Shown in pieces: positions 44,188-55,955 of a stretch of 64,000 nucleotides of DNA. The notes below the pieces were generated by a model. That model was not told where the DNA came from. It did not search any database and worked only from the letters and a program-made list of their open reading frames with translations. The stretch spans positions 271,134,770-271,198,769 of the forward strand of contig JAUPFV010000002.1 in assembly GCA_036936605.1 (NCBI GenBank). The letters are read 5' to 3'. The stretch is from Limnanthes douglasii subsp. nivea. Its lineage: Eukaryota > Streptophyta > Magnoliopsida > Brassicales > Limnanthaceae. Position 1 is the first letter of the stretch. Every line of letters begins with the position of its first letter. The position numbers and the translations under genes are program-made.

Positions 44188-45666
44188 TGTTGGGAATATG
44201 GGATCTCGGTCCACACATATTCTGTCTCCGTATATAAGTAAGAACAATCCGATCTCAACACTAGTATGATATTATTCGCTTTGATGTTCGAAGGCCCGCA
44301 CGACTTTGCTTTTGATCCATTACCAAAAGGCATCATAATAGTTGAGATATGTTCTTAGTTATATACCATTGAACCTTCCCATGTTTAACCGATGTGGGAT
44401 GTGGGACTTTGGTCGCCACCCTAACAAATCATCCTCTCGAACAAAATACCACCTTAGCCTCCTCTCAATTGACTTTCATCCGCCCACTCTAATCAGGTTG
44501 GAAGACTACCTAACCATCGAGGCACTACGGATGTTACTGCTCACCTCCTATTAGACCACTCTGTCTTGTTCCTTAGCGCCACTCCAATCAAGCCACACTG
44601 CTTGATAAGCAACGGGCACTCCAAACGAGGATCTCTCCAATCAAGCCACACTGCTTGATGAGTCACGGGCACTCGAAACAAAGATGTATAGAGTAGATCA
44701 TTCACCTTGAGCATGACTACTCGTTCATCATGTTCGACTTCCGAGAATTTCACCACCATCCCGTTCTGTCTAGGTCTGGCGCTCTGATACCATGTGTTGG
44801 GAATATGGGTGTTGTGAATATGAGGTTTCGGTCCGCATATTCCGCCTACGTATATAAGTAAGAACAACACGATCTCAACACTAGTATGATATTGTCCGTT
44901 TTGGCACCCGAAGGCCCTCACGGCTTTGCTTTTGATCCACTACCAAAAGGCATCATAATAGTTGAGATATGTTCTTATTTATATACCATTGATCCTTCCC
45001 ATGTTTAACCAATGTGGGATGTGGGACTTTGGTGGCCACCCTAACAAATCATCCTCTCGAACAAAATACCACCTTAGCCTCCTCTCAATTGACTTTCATC
45101 CGCCCACTCTAATCAGGTTGGAAGACTACCTAACCATCGAGGCACTACGGATGTTACTGCTCACCTCCTATTAGACCACTCTGTCTTGTTCCTTAGCGCC
45201 ACTCCAATCAAGCCACACTGCTTGATAAGCAACGGGCACTCCAAACGAGGATCTCTCCAATCAAGCCACACTGCTTGATGAGTCACGGGCACTCGAAACA
45301 AAGATGTATAGAGTAGATCATTCACCTTGAGCATGACTACTCGTTCATCATGTTCGACTTCCGAGAATTTCACCACCATCCCGTTCTGTCTAGGTCTGGC
45401 GCTCTGATACCATGTGTTGGGAATATGGGTGTTGTGAATATGAGGTTTCGGTCCGCATATTCCGCCTACGTATATAAGTAAGAACAACACGATCTCAACA
45501 CTAGTATGATATTGTCCGTTTTGGCACCCGAAGGCCCTCACGGCTTTGCTTTTGATCCACTACCAAAAGACTTCATACTAGTTGAGATATGTTCTTATTT
45601 ATATACCATTGATCCTTCCCATGTTTAACCAATGTGGGATGTGGGACTTTGGTGGCCACCCTAACA
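44188..45666 (-). mobile_element. TRIM array: LTR-internal-LTR-internal-LTR
   Basis: LTRs at 44188-44426 (239 bp), 44795-45046 (252 bp) and 45415-45666 (252 bp) start TGTTGGG and end CCTAACA in plus coordinates. Two internal regions (44427-44794, 45047-45414) look identical. GCTCTGATACCA at 44781 and 45401 is the complement of the initiator-Met primer site, giving minus orientation. Flanks AGAGT (44183-44187 and 45667-45671) are a 5-bp duplication, and the intact P450 locus near 2919 shows the empty site. With ~368-bp interiors lacking coding domains this is a TRIM. The paired 126-codon minus-strand frames are non-coding. Confidence 0.9.
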
Positions 45667-46233
45667 AGAGTAACAAATAATTGCTCTATAATATCCAAGC
45701 AGGTGAACAAGACTGTAGCAATATATATTTGGTCGAGCGCGGTATGGCTTCCACTCATTTTGTTCTTTACTATATTTTTGTTCGTAGAAAGAACGTTCGC
45801 CTCCAAAAAACGAAAAATTCTTTTCGCTCTTACATCAACTCGGCACACTACCTCATCGAACTTTACAAAAGTTTTCAGAAAGATATGGTCATGTTATCTT
45901 CTTGAAGTGTGGCAGTGAGCCAACGGTTGTAGTGTCGACTCCTGAAACTGCAAAAGAGATATTAAAAGTTCACGATGCTGATTGTTGTAGTAGGCCTTGC
46001 TTGGTTGCCACACGGAAACGTTCTTACAATTATCTTGATATAACACTTTCTCCATACAATGATTACTGGAGGGAAGTAAGAAAATTATATGTTCTTGAGC
46101 TCTTCAGCGCAAAAAGACTCAAAAGCTTCTGACACATAAGAGAAGACAAGATTAATGTACTGATTGATTCGATTGCTCAGTTTGCTTCTAAGAAAACTTC
46201 TGTAAACATAAGGGAGAAATTGAATTCCCACAC
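45667..46233 (+). pseudogene. P450 paralogue, pseudogene (exon 1 part)
   Basis: It aligns with 2920-3530 of the intact gene. Both candidate start codons are ATA here (ATG at 2939 and 2972 in the gene). The Pro-rich hinge segment is deleted with a frame change. A TGA stop replaces a codon near 46131. Homology stops where a TRIM LTR begins at 46234; the rest of the gene to the 3' UTR is missing. Nearby stretches such as FGSVPTVVVSTPETAKEIL remain very close to the parent. Confidence 0.92.
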
Positions 46234-47458
46234 TGTTAGGGTGGCGACCAAAGTCCCACATCCCACATCGGTTAAACATGGGAAGGATCAGTGGTATATA
46301 AGTAAGAACATACCTCAACTAGTATGAGGCCTTTTAGAAGTGGACCAAAAGCAAAGCCGTGCGGGCCTGTGGGCCCAAAGCGGAAAATATCAGACTAGTG
46401 TGGAGATCGGAGTATTCAACTTATATATAAAAGCGGAATATGTGGATCCAATATTCCTACAAATGGTATCAGAGCACCAGGACCAAACGGAACGCGATGT
46501 GGTGGGTTGTGATGTGGGTGAAATTCTCAGATGCAAACATCATACCAGAAGCCAGGAGCCATACTCAAGGTGAATGATCTGCTGGATAGATGGAGCGTCA
46601 GATGGCTCATCAATCAGGTGGCCTGATCAAGGAGCGGCGCAGATTCATCTGAAGATGGAATGTCTGATAGCTCATTAAGCAAGTGGCTTGATCAAGGAGC
46701 GGTACATTGTGAGCAGATAGATCCACCCTAAAGCTCTAGAGTTCAGGTTTCTCTCCACGTAGGCGGATGGAAATCAATTGAGAGGAGGCTATAGTGGTAC
46801 TTTGTTCGAGAGGAGCATTTGTTAGGGTGGCGATCAAAGTCCCACATCCCACATCGGTTAAACATGGGAAGGATCAGTGATATATAAGTAAGAACATACC
46901 TCAACTAGTTCCCAACACGTGGTATCAGAGTGCCAGGCCCAAACAAAACGCGATGGTGGTAATATTCTCAGAGGTCGAACATGATGAACCAGTAGTCATG
47001 CTGAATGATTTACTATATACATCCTAGTTCGGAGCGTCCATGACTCATCAAGCGGTGGTACTTGATTGGAGTGGATAGTGGAGCTAAGGAATAGGCGCAG
47101 GATGGTCGAGTGAGTAGATAGATCTGCTGTAAAAGCTCTATTTCTCAGGTGGAGAAACTCCTGATTAGAGTGAGCGGATGGAAGTCAATTGAGAGGAGGT
47201 TAAGTGGTACTTTTTTCGAGAGGAGGATTTATTAGGGTGGCGACCAAAGTCCCACATCCCATATCGGTTAAACATGGGAAGGATCAGTGGTATATAAGTA
47301 AGAACATACCTCAACTAGTATGAGGCCTTTTGGAAGTGGACCAAAAACAAATCCGCGCGGGCTAGTGGGCCCAAAGCGGACAATATCACACTAATGTGGA
47401 GATCGGAGTATTCAACTTATATATAAAAGCAGAATATGTGGATCCAATATTCCCTACA
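46234..47458 (+). mobile_element. TRIM array in plus orientation (three LTRs)
   Basis: LTR 46234-46461 (228 bp, TGTTAGGG...CCTACA) is followed by TGGTATCAGAGC (46464-46475). A short LTR (46820-46917, 98 bp, ending CCCAACA) is followed by TGGTATCAGAG (46920). LTR3 is 47230-47458. Purine tracts CGAGAGGAG precede LTRs 2 and 3. The outer flanks CACAC and AAGAG do not match. Left flank is P450 exon 1 and right flank is P450 3' UTR, so a deletion joined two insertions. Confidence 0.85.
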
Positions 47459-48020
47459 AAGAGTCTGTATGGTTGAACTTTCTGCAGTTTGTACTTATAT
47501 TTCATTTCAGAAGTTACTTATTTGGCATATTTTCTCATTTCGTGGCATTTGTGACCAGAGTATTATATGGGGCTATATTTTCAGTGCATGTCTCATTCTT
47601 TCTATCTCTCTATCGATCAAAGATGGATTTTATTTATTCTTATTTTCTTCTTCTTGTCTCTATTACTATCAATCAAAGGGTGAAATTTCAGTGCATGCCC
47701 CTTTCTTTCAGTGCATGTGGAGATAAGAGTATTCAACTTATATACAAAAGCGGAATATGTGGATCCAATATTCCCTACAAAGAGTCTGTATGGTTGAACT
47801 TTCTGCAGTTTGTACTTATATTTCATTTCAGAAGTTACTTATTTGGCATATTTTCTCATTTCGTGGCATTTGTGATCAGAGTATTATAGGGGGCTATATT
47901 TTCAGTGTATGTCCCCTTCTTTCTATCTATCTAGAGATCAAAGATGGCTTTTATTTATTTTTATTTTCTTCTTCTTCTCTCTATTACTATCAATCAAAGG
48001 GTGATTTCTTGAATCGGCAA
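47397..48020. repeat. ~320-bp tandem duplication of LTR end plus P450 3' flank
   Basis: TGGAGAT(CGG/AAG)AGTATTCAACTTATATA starts copies at 47397 and 47717. Each holds the TRIM LTR tail, AAGAGTCTGTATGGTTGAAC, the P450 3' UTR-like TTTGTACTTATATTTCATTT and the region equivalent to 25250-25330 plus 25769-25820. The copies differ by a few bases, so the duplication postdates the TRIM insertion but is not brand new. Confidence 0.85.
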
Positions 48021-48700
48021 TAATAATTTTTTAGCAAATTTGATTCGATCCCTTCATCAAATTATAACTTTGTATGTGATTGTTGAATTTCTTTTAAACG
48101 GCTATTTGCTCGAGTCCTAGTTCTGTAATTGGTTTAAGAATACTCTCGTATGTTTAATAGTTTGTGATTTTACTTATGGGTTGTTATGTACTGATAAATC
48201 CTTTTCATTTAGTTTCGATACTAGATCTGATGTTATTGGGTGTAGAGAATATGAGGTTTCCATATTTCACCTCCAATATCCACACTAGTGTGATATTGTC
48301 CGTTTTGGGCCCACTAGCCCGCAAGGATTTGCTTTTGGTCCACTTCCAATAGGCCTCACGCTAATGGAGATGTACTCTTAACTTATATACTGATCCTTAT
48401 TCCCATGTTTAACCGATGTGGGATGTGGGACTTCGGTCGCACCTAACAATCGTCTTGTGTTTTTGGTGTGGATTTGAATTAACTTGTTATCACATTTACA
48501 AACGGGACTATAAGAGCTGAGGACGGATCAACCGAGACTTGTAGTGTTAGGAACTAATGAAACTCTCATGGTATTGTTTGGGTCGAGATTTAGAAATAGA
48601 GACGACTACTCGAAATTAAAAGCTATGAGGAACTTCTGAGAATTGTGGTTATTAAGGGGATGAAGAAAAAATGAGTTGAAGCATGTCGTGGAATGATGTT
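48021..48700 (+). other. Distal 3' flank of the P450 paralogue, with a solo TRIM LTR
   Basis: It aligns with 25820-26310. A TRIM LTR in minus orientation, 48231-48448 (TGTTATTGGG...ACCTAACA), interrupts it; I find no matching 5-bp flanks (TCTGA versus ATCGT). No coding sequence. Confidence 0.7.
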
Positions 48701-48794
48701 GCTGTAGATTGAATCGATGTATGTGGTCACAGACCTGCACTGAAGCGCTGGACTAATGAGAAGCTGGACCGAAAGAGTCTGTCGAAGCTACCTA

Positions 48795-51700
48795 AGCATT
48801 TTAGGATTTCTAATTATTAATTTAATTTCGCTAGTTGATTAAGAGATTTAATTTCAAACATTTAATATATTAGGTTTTAACCATATTCGTTTATTAAAGG
48901 GATTTTGTTTAAAGCGTCTATCAGATTAAATTTTCATTCTAGTTGTTGATTGAAGTGATTTAATTTGGCGTCTGAAGTATAAGGTTTTATCTCAACTATA
49001 TCACTTGAAGTCTATAAATAGACTACTATACACAAAGCTAAGCAGCGATGATATGATTGACATATATAAAAGTGTCGATTTTCAGGTATGTGTATGCTCT
49101 AATAACGAGGAATAAAGGCTGGTCTTAAGAGAGTGAAGTGAGGTGAGAGAAAACACTTAAAAGATAATTCTGTAAATTACGATATCTTTTTAAACTGTGC
49201 GAGTTTTGTAACACTGAACGATTGAGCCTTTTGTATTTAAATAGTCTTTATGTAACCTCCTTGATAATAAAAATATAATATTTGTTTCATGTTAACCTAA
49301 ATTTATTTCCACAGTTTGAGCCACGTTAAATATTTTCTTGTGTGCTTGGTCTTATTTATATTTTTCTTTTATTTTTTGTTTCCACCGAATAAGTTGAAAG
49401 TTCTTCTTTGTGGAAATTATATGAACACTTTGTGGATATCATTCTCTCCTCTACGATGGTCAAATTCCAGAGCATTTTAAACTCCACAGATCTTTAAATG
49501 AAGAGGGTGAAGTTTCACTTAGCAACTAGACAACCAATGTAGTTCTTAAGTATGTTTAGTTAGACCTGTGGGGTCTAGTACGTGAACCTAATATTGTTAT
49601 GTTGTTATTTTATGGCTATTCTAGGAAGGTTTGGGTTACAATTTGGAACAATGATGATGAAAATTTTGTTAGTTTTAAGAACTGGAAGATACTTATAGAA
49701 AATTAGACCTAGAAAGTGATGAAGAAGCTTTAGACTAATAATAGATTTGAATATGTGAACAAGGAACTCACTAGAAATTATGAAAATTTTGGTATTTCTA
49801 GACTCTGAACCGTGAGTGGGATTCCCCACTAGAATGGGCTTGCTGAAAGAATGAACCAAACGTTTTTGGAAATGGTTAGGTGTATGCTTTAAACAACTAG
49901 AATGGTCCGAAGGTTACGGGGAGAAGTCGTGACTGCGGTTACATATATCATCAATATGAATCCCTCTACGGCACTAAATATTCTTTGTTTTCAAAAGGCA
50001 TAGACTTGAGAGAAACCTAAGGTGGAAATTTAAAAGTGTTTGGATGTGCTGCATACGTATATATAAATCAATATAAGCTTTGTCCTCGAGAAGTGAAATA
50101 TTTGTTCCTCGAATATCAGGAAATAGTATAATAGTATAGGTTGTGGTGGCTTGAACTTGGACATCATTAGGTTGTGGTAAAAAAGGACGTGTTTTTCAAT
50201 AAGGACATCCATTGAACAAAGCAGTCGAGACCTAACATAATACTACTGAGAGGAGATGTGAAGTTGATGACGAGTCTGATGTAGAGAATAAAGATGAGGA
50301 TACTTCAACCAAAGATTATATAAGACCAGGACCAGGTCCAACTTCAGCTCACGCAGAAGAAGTTCAACCATTATATACGTTTGAAAATGGCTGAGGGCTA
50401 AGGTTACAGATATTTAGGTAATCAAACCAAAGAGTAACATGAGCTTGACATTTATCAATTGACGAGAGATAGAGCATTAAGAACAAGGAAACTTCACAAC
50501 AATAGGGTTTTTCTGATGTTATTGGTAATATTATCAATTAAAAATTAGTGAGATTTTCATGAACCCAGAAGTTGTAGCGATGCTATAAAGAGAAATTATG
50601 AAGAAAAATAGCTTACGACCATGAGATGAGAACTGATGTCTGTTAAGAATCATACAATTGGATCTTCATGAAGTAGTTGAAGGGTGAGAAGCTTGTTGGA
50701 AGTAATTTGGATATTCAAGAGGAAGCAAGGTATTTCTAGAGTTGAGCTATAAAGATACAAAGCTAGGTTGGTGGCTAAGGGCTTTATGCAAAATGAGGAT
50801 GATGATTTCCATATTGAATTTTCGTTGGTTGTGAGATAAAATGCAATAAGTGTTCTGCTCTCGATTGTTTCTAGATTTTATCTAGAGTTATATCAGATTG
50901 ATGTTACTACTTCATTCTTCCATGATTAATTGAAAGATGCAATTTATATGTGTCAGCGAAAAGGGTTTGAATAAGAGAAGGTAGTGTATGTGTGTTAGTT
51001 GAATACACATTTTTATACGCTGAAATAAAAATCACGGTAGGGGAATATAATATTTGATTATTTTATTAAATCCATTAAGTATATTTGTAGCTCTTATGAA
51101 ATTTGGGTCTATTGAAATGAGAAAACACACATGAAGAGACATATCTTATTAGTATTGTTTGTTGATGATATCTTAATAGCTAATATATATATACGAAGAT
51201 GATGAAATGATAAAGACTCAGTTGAAAGGAGAGTTTGAGATGTAACATCATGTTTTTTCGCTTGATGGAACTAGGTTTCCTCCTTACATGCTTTCTAATT
51301 AGTATTCTAATTTCACCCTTTAATTAAGAGATCTAATCTGAATATTTTATTTTATCAGGGTTTTATTATAGCTCTAGGTTAAAAGGATTAAAATTGGAGT
51401 ATTTATTATAGTTGTTGATCAAAGGAATTTAATATGGAGCGGCTTAAATATTAGGATTGTTATCCTAAACCGTATGATTTGTATTGAATATAGGGCTTTG
51501 CTTGAGAAGTTTATAAATAGAATAACAAATATAAAATTAAGCAACAATGATACAATTTATGAACTACAGAGTGTCAAATTGCAAGTTTGTTTATTATATA
51601 AGAACAAATAATATAGGTTGGTCATTAGAAAGTAAAGTGAAATGAGAGATAAATAGAGGAGAGAGTTTTGTGAATTATTTTATCTTTGTAAAGTGTGATT

Positions 51701-51890
51701 GTTTGGTAACTAATACTGAATTAGCCCTTTGTGTTTCAAAATTATTTTTATAACCTTCTTAATAATAAAACAGAGTATCTATTGCTCGTAGACGTAAGAT
51801 TATTTCCACAATCCAAACCACGTTAAATAATGTTTTGTGTGCTTGATTTTCATTACGTTTTTCTTTTATTTGTTGTTTCTATACAATATT
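48795..51890 (+). mobile_element. Ty1/copia relic with two diverged LTRs
   Basis: 48795-49390 and 51290-51890 share ordered blocks: a leader with TTTAATT and AAGAGATYTAAT, then GAGAGAAAACAC/GAGAGATAAATAG, GAGCCTTTTGTATT/TAGCCCTTTGTGTT, a CTTMATAATAAAA block, CCACGTTAAATA and TTCTTTTATTT. Between them lies integrase and RT only; gag and protease are lost. Divergence is high, indicating an old copy. Confidence 0.72.
49590..51260 (+). pseudogene. Copia integrase and reverse transcriptase fragments
   Basis: Integrase: EYVNKELTRNYENFGISR, then a stop, TVSGIP and NGLAERMNQTFLEMVRCML (49745-49890), the GIxRxxTxxxTPQQNGxAERxN block. TYIINMNPSTALN and the GCPAYVHI-like region follow. RT: ARLVAKGF-like (50760-50790), later a QIDVTT and KGFE block, and LFVDDILIA (51155-51182). 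Stops are frequent. Confidence 0.75.
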
Positions 51891-52264
51891 TTGAAAGGTT
51901 TTTTTTACGGTTTATTTTCGAATAAAGTAAAATTAAATAGATTTACCTAGCTTGATATAAACATATATTAAACTCTTGTTTTTTTGTTGAAGAACACCTG
52001 ATTATTGAGTCTATTCGGGTGAAAATAATAATATTCAATTAGTTTACTCTTGGCCGAAATTTAGACATAGTCAGGTGCGACTATGGTAATAGTTGGTTAC
52101 TACATGTACAAAGATCATCGAAAGAAACAAACCTTCGGTTTTTTATATTTTCAAACAACAACAAAATCAACTTAATCAACAACATAGATTTTTCATCAAA
52201 TTCGGAATCCTTCGTACAAGTGATCAAGATCCTCTTGTAAACATAGAAAAATATCCAAAAATAT

Positions 52265-52267
<3 letters not shown>

Positions 52268-52313
<46 letters not shown>
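52268..52313. repeat. (TA)n microsatellite
   Basis: 46 bases of pure TA. The open frames across it on both strands (runs of Ile-Tyr) are artefacts. Confidence 0.9.
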
Positions 52314-52315
<2 letters not shown>

Positions 52316-52779
52316 GCAACTTTTTGAACCAAACTTGGTTTCAAATATTAATTTACAACCAATTTATTTCTTATCTTGAGGTAATAGCAAAATTTCTCAA
52401 ACAAAATTTTATTGTTTAGATTTTTACTCTACGTTAATTTTCTTTATGTTGGATTTAGAGTCAGAAAGTTTTATAGCATCCTGAAATTTCATCATACCAT
52501 ATTATGTAACCTTAGTTCATTCCACAGGTTCATGTAGAAAAGCTACAAATAGAACTTATCACTCATTGAGTGATTTGAGTATTCTATAGAGTAATAGCTT
52601 TACTTTGGCATGTAAGACTTTACTTTAGTTGGACGTCTCTAAATATAAAAGTGTTTTAAATTGAAATTTTGATCATTAAGAAACTTTAACGATATTATAC
52701 ATAATTTTTAGTCGGAACTCTATGAAGAATAGAATTTTAAACGCTAAACGATCACGGGGAATAGTGAAGTAGGTAAGTA

Positions 52780-53990
52780 CGTAGGAGTGATAATATTTTG
52801 AACTATATCCAACAATTTATTATTTATTTTCTCATATACACCATTCATCATGGGGTAACTTGACAATTTATACTAAGGAATGATATCACAGTACTCTCCA
52901 TAAAGAAACAATATGTCCAGTTGTTGTTTGTAGAGCCATCAGATCAACCATAATACTCTTTACCATAGTTAGATCAAATAACTTTAATATTTTTTACCAA
53001 GTTGTAGCTTAACCTAGCCCTTAAATAACTTGAATTTATCAATGGATTTTAGATTTCTCATGACGAAAAAATAAATTCTCATATCACAAAAAAATTCGAT
53101 GAATGATATGAAATAACTTTGACCATTTCATAATGTTGAAAGTAGTGAGACACATATGTATGTCATAATATGTCTTAAGAATGTTTTCTGAAAGTTAGTA
53201 TAGTCAAGAGAAACTAATAGTTCTTAAAGTTATAATATAAAGGAATGTGTCAAAAATAGGTTGAATTTTTATATGTAAATTTGGTAGAGATATAGATACT
53301 CTAATATGATCGTTTTTATAAAATAATATCATGAAATAAACACAAAAATAATATTCTCAAAATAAAAAAAACATATCTAACTTGATCCAATATAAAAATC
53401 AATAAAATTTATTTTAGATCAAGGTACATATAAAAATTACTCCATAAATGATATATTTTCACTAATCTAACCCAATCTAAAACTAAAAATTCCTTCAAAT
53501 GAGAACACACTTTCTGCCAATGTATAGATCAAGATATTTATATCGATGAGGTTTTAACTTTAACAGGGTATCATGTAAAAATATAAAAACTTAGTTGTTG
53601 CACATGTATCAACCTATCAAATATCTCTCGTCAACGTAAATAAAAAAACTTCTAAACATCTACATATATGATCTTACCGTGTTTGGTCATCTAGGCCTAC
53701 CACTTCATATATTCCCTATTCATTCGCTAAAGGATCTGTAGTGGTAACAACACTTGTCTTTTGTTTTGCTTCATTTTCAGGTTTGGAACCTTAGTGTCCT
53801 AAGCTAAATTTATACTTTGTGTAACTCAATATGAACACTTCTTGCGGCATATATTCAAAATTAACTAGGCTGTTATTCATCATGTTACATTCCTCTATAT
53901 CGTACATTTATTACTCCTCCCCATAAAAATCGTTCAAAATGAACATGTGTTGTGTCTCAATTTTCACATAGAAATAATAAATAAAATTAT
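52780..53990 (-). pseudogene. Second copia relic (integrase trace) on the minus strand
   Basis: On the minus strand near 52990-52840 one reads SDYGGEYYG-like sequence (DLTMVKSIMVDLMALQ), then TGHIVSLWRVL and KLPHDEWCI, matching the copia integrase order RSDRGGEYYG..TMPGTPxxNGVAERRN. It is very decayed, and the limits to the right (to about 53990) are a guess. Confidence 0.4.
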
Positions 53991-54985
53991 ATGCATGATA
54001 ACATCCAAAAGTGACATAAATATATTAAAACATGAAATATCTTTAAGAAGATATATTAAATTCCTATTAGCTTTTTCACATTGAAACCATTATTATCTTC
54101 TCAAATATCGTTAGTCACCTCTTATACTTTATGTTAAAATAGTTGGGCACTCATATTTCTTAAAAATAAATTTTATTTCAAAAATAATGTTGTTATGAAG
54201 AATGACATGTTTGACTCATCCAACCCGATGAATATATCGTTTAGAATATCAACACCATATGAGATGCTTTCACTCTTTAGAATTAGTATCAAGACAAAAT
54301 CGAATCATCAATAATATTCATCGCTTTGTTGTCCAATATTAAATAAATAAATAACAAGAATAAATGTGAACACTAATATAAAAAAAATTATCTAAAGAAA
54401 TTCCCAACAATATCCTTAAATTTTATTAAATATAGCTAAAATTCTAGTAGTCTTACATATTATTGTATTAAGTTTTCCAACATATTTTTTTATATCAGTA
54501 TTGTACCTACTAGTACCCAAAACCAAACTTAATACTCAAATTATTAATAATTACTGCATAATATCTATTTTTTTATATCTAACTCCCACTTAATACCCTA
54601 TATACCCTTATCCAGCCATATAAGCTCTCTTTTTATCTAATAAGCCTTAGTTTAGAGAGAGATATCTCAAGAACCCAAAAGAACTTTCCCCCTCTTTTTT
54701 ATTATCGCAACATTCGAGAGATAATTTTCCCACCTTTTGGAATATTGCAGTTCAAAAACCTTAAAAGAACCACTTTATGAAGATTAAATTTACCAAGATG
54801 AGCTTTTCCAATATATTTATAAAAAAAACTAAGAGATATTTTTCCTAGCTTTACACAAGTTTTAATTTTCATGATTAATTAAGAGTAAATTTTTAGCTCT
54901 TTTTGTTTTGCTACTTAGTTATAAACTCGTGGTTTCTTATTTTTCTTGAGTTATGAGTTATATTAGATAATAAAATCTTTATAAA
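53991..54985. other. No gene seen
   Basis: Very AT-rich. TAATAAGCCTTAGTTTAGAG near 54640 and the A/T tracts show no recognisable family. Confidence 0.4.
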
Positions 54986-55510
54986 GTTGATTTTACAGGT
55001 TGCATATGTTAGGATGATGCAAGACGTATGTTTAAATTTATTAAGAAGATGCGAGACATTAGGTATATTGGACACGAGACTTGAACTATAACTAGACATT
55101 TGATATGTGTGATATACAAGAAATATATGTAATATGAGATATACAAGTTAGGTATATTAGATTTCAGACTTGTATTACATGTATTATATGAAAGATATGA
55201 GATGTGCACATGCACCATACATCATAAACTTACTCCGCGATCGAATTAAATATGAAAGACACATTTGGTATCATGTTGATAGATGCGAGACTATAATAAG
55301 TAGTTTGTAACAAATACAAGACTAGGCAAACATCATATGCAGTCCCGATACTCGTAGTAAGTTTATGCGAGATACGAGACAATTTATTTTTATGTTGATG
55401 AAAGATGTGAGACCATGCAAGATGGTCAAGTTGCGAAGCACGATACTAATTTAATATTTGTTGAGAGATGCGAGACAATATTACTTTTATGTTATACTTA
55501 TAACTAATTG
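54986..55510. repeat. GCGAGAC repeat field, part 1
   Basis: Irregularly spaced (20-100 bp) copies of ARATGCGAGACATTA and variants: 55048, 55073, 55277, 55314, 55373, 55407 and 55468. TATGAGATATACAAGTTAGG-like phrases lie between. No coding meaning seen. Confidence 0.6.
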
Positions 55511-55709
55511 TTTTTTAACTGTGCAATATATATAATCAATATCTAGAAATCGAGTATGCATTGTAAATAAAATGGTCATACTACAATAATTACTCTTAAT
55601 GAGTTTGAAGAATTTGAAACTATTCTAAGCCATATTGAAAATGGATGGGACGGGTTGGTTAGAGTTAATTACAATATAACCTAATGTTAATGCTACCGAT
55701 TTTGTTGGT

Positions 55710-55955
55710 TTGCTAACCGTGATTGCTATTGAGTGTTTACAAAGTGTTAGGTTAAATATAGAACATTATGCGGTTAATGAAGAAAAATGTAGAGGATATA
55801 GGTTAAGTTTATTTAAAGTCCCAAACAATGAATTATTTAGTGGGGAGATTAGTTCTGGTTTAAGTTATCTTGGTCAGAATAAAAAACAACCTGCTATTAT
55901 TGGTTGGGTTGATGCGATTACATGTGTTCGGAAGTTTCTGATCAAGGTGTTGTAA
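55710..55955 (+). other. Unidentified 81-codon open frame
   Basis: Open frame beginning MLTVIAIECLQSVRLNIEHY and ending ITCVRKFLIKVL. Codon use is not obviously biased and I recognise no family. In the next 120 bases upstream the same strand reads NEFEEFETILSHIENGWDGL, with stops between. Its last third is part of the 771-bp duplication. It may be an old gene fragment. Confidence 0.25.

Noticed and set aside
44541..45541. Two identical 126-codon minus-strand frames
   Set aside because: They lie across the TRIM interior and LTR, including the primer site; their identity comes from the array and they resemble no protein.
42400..46233. A second working P450 gene
   Set aside because: Start codons are mutated, the hinge is deleted, a stop is present and most exons are gone.
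52081..52419. Frames with runs of Ile-Tyr on both strands
   Set aside because: Translation of a (TA)n microsatellite.
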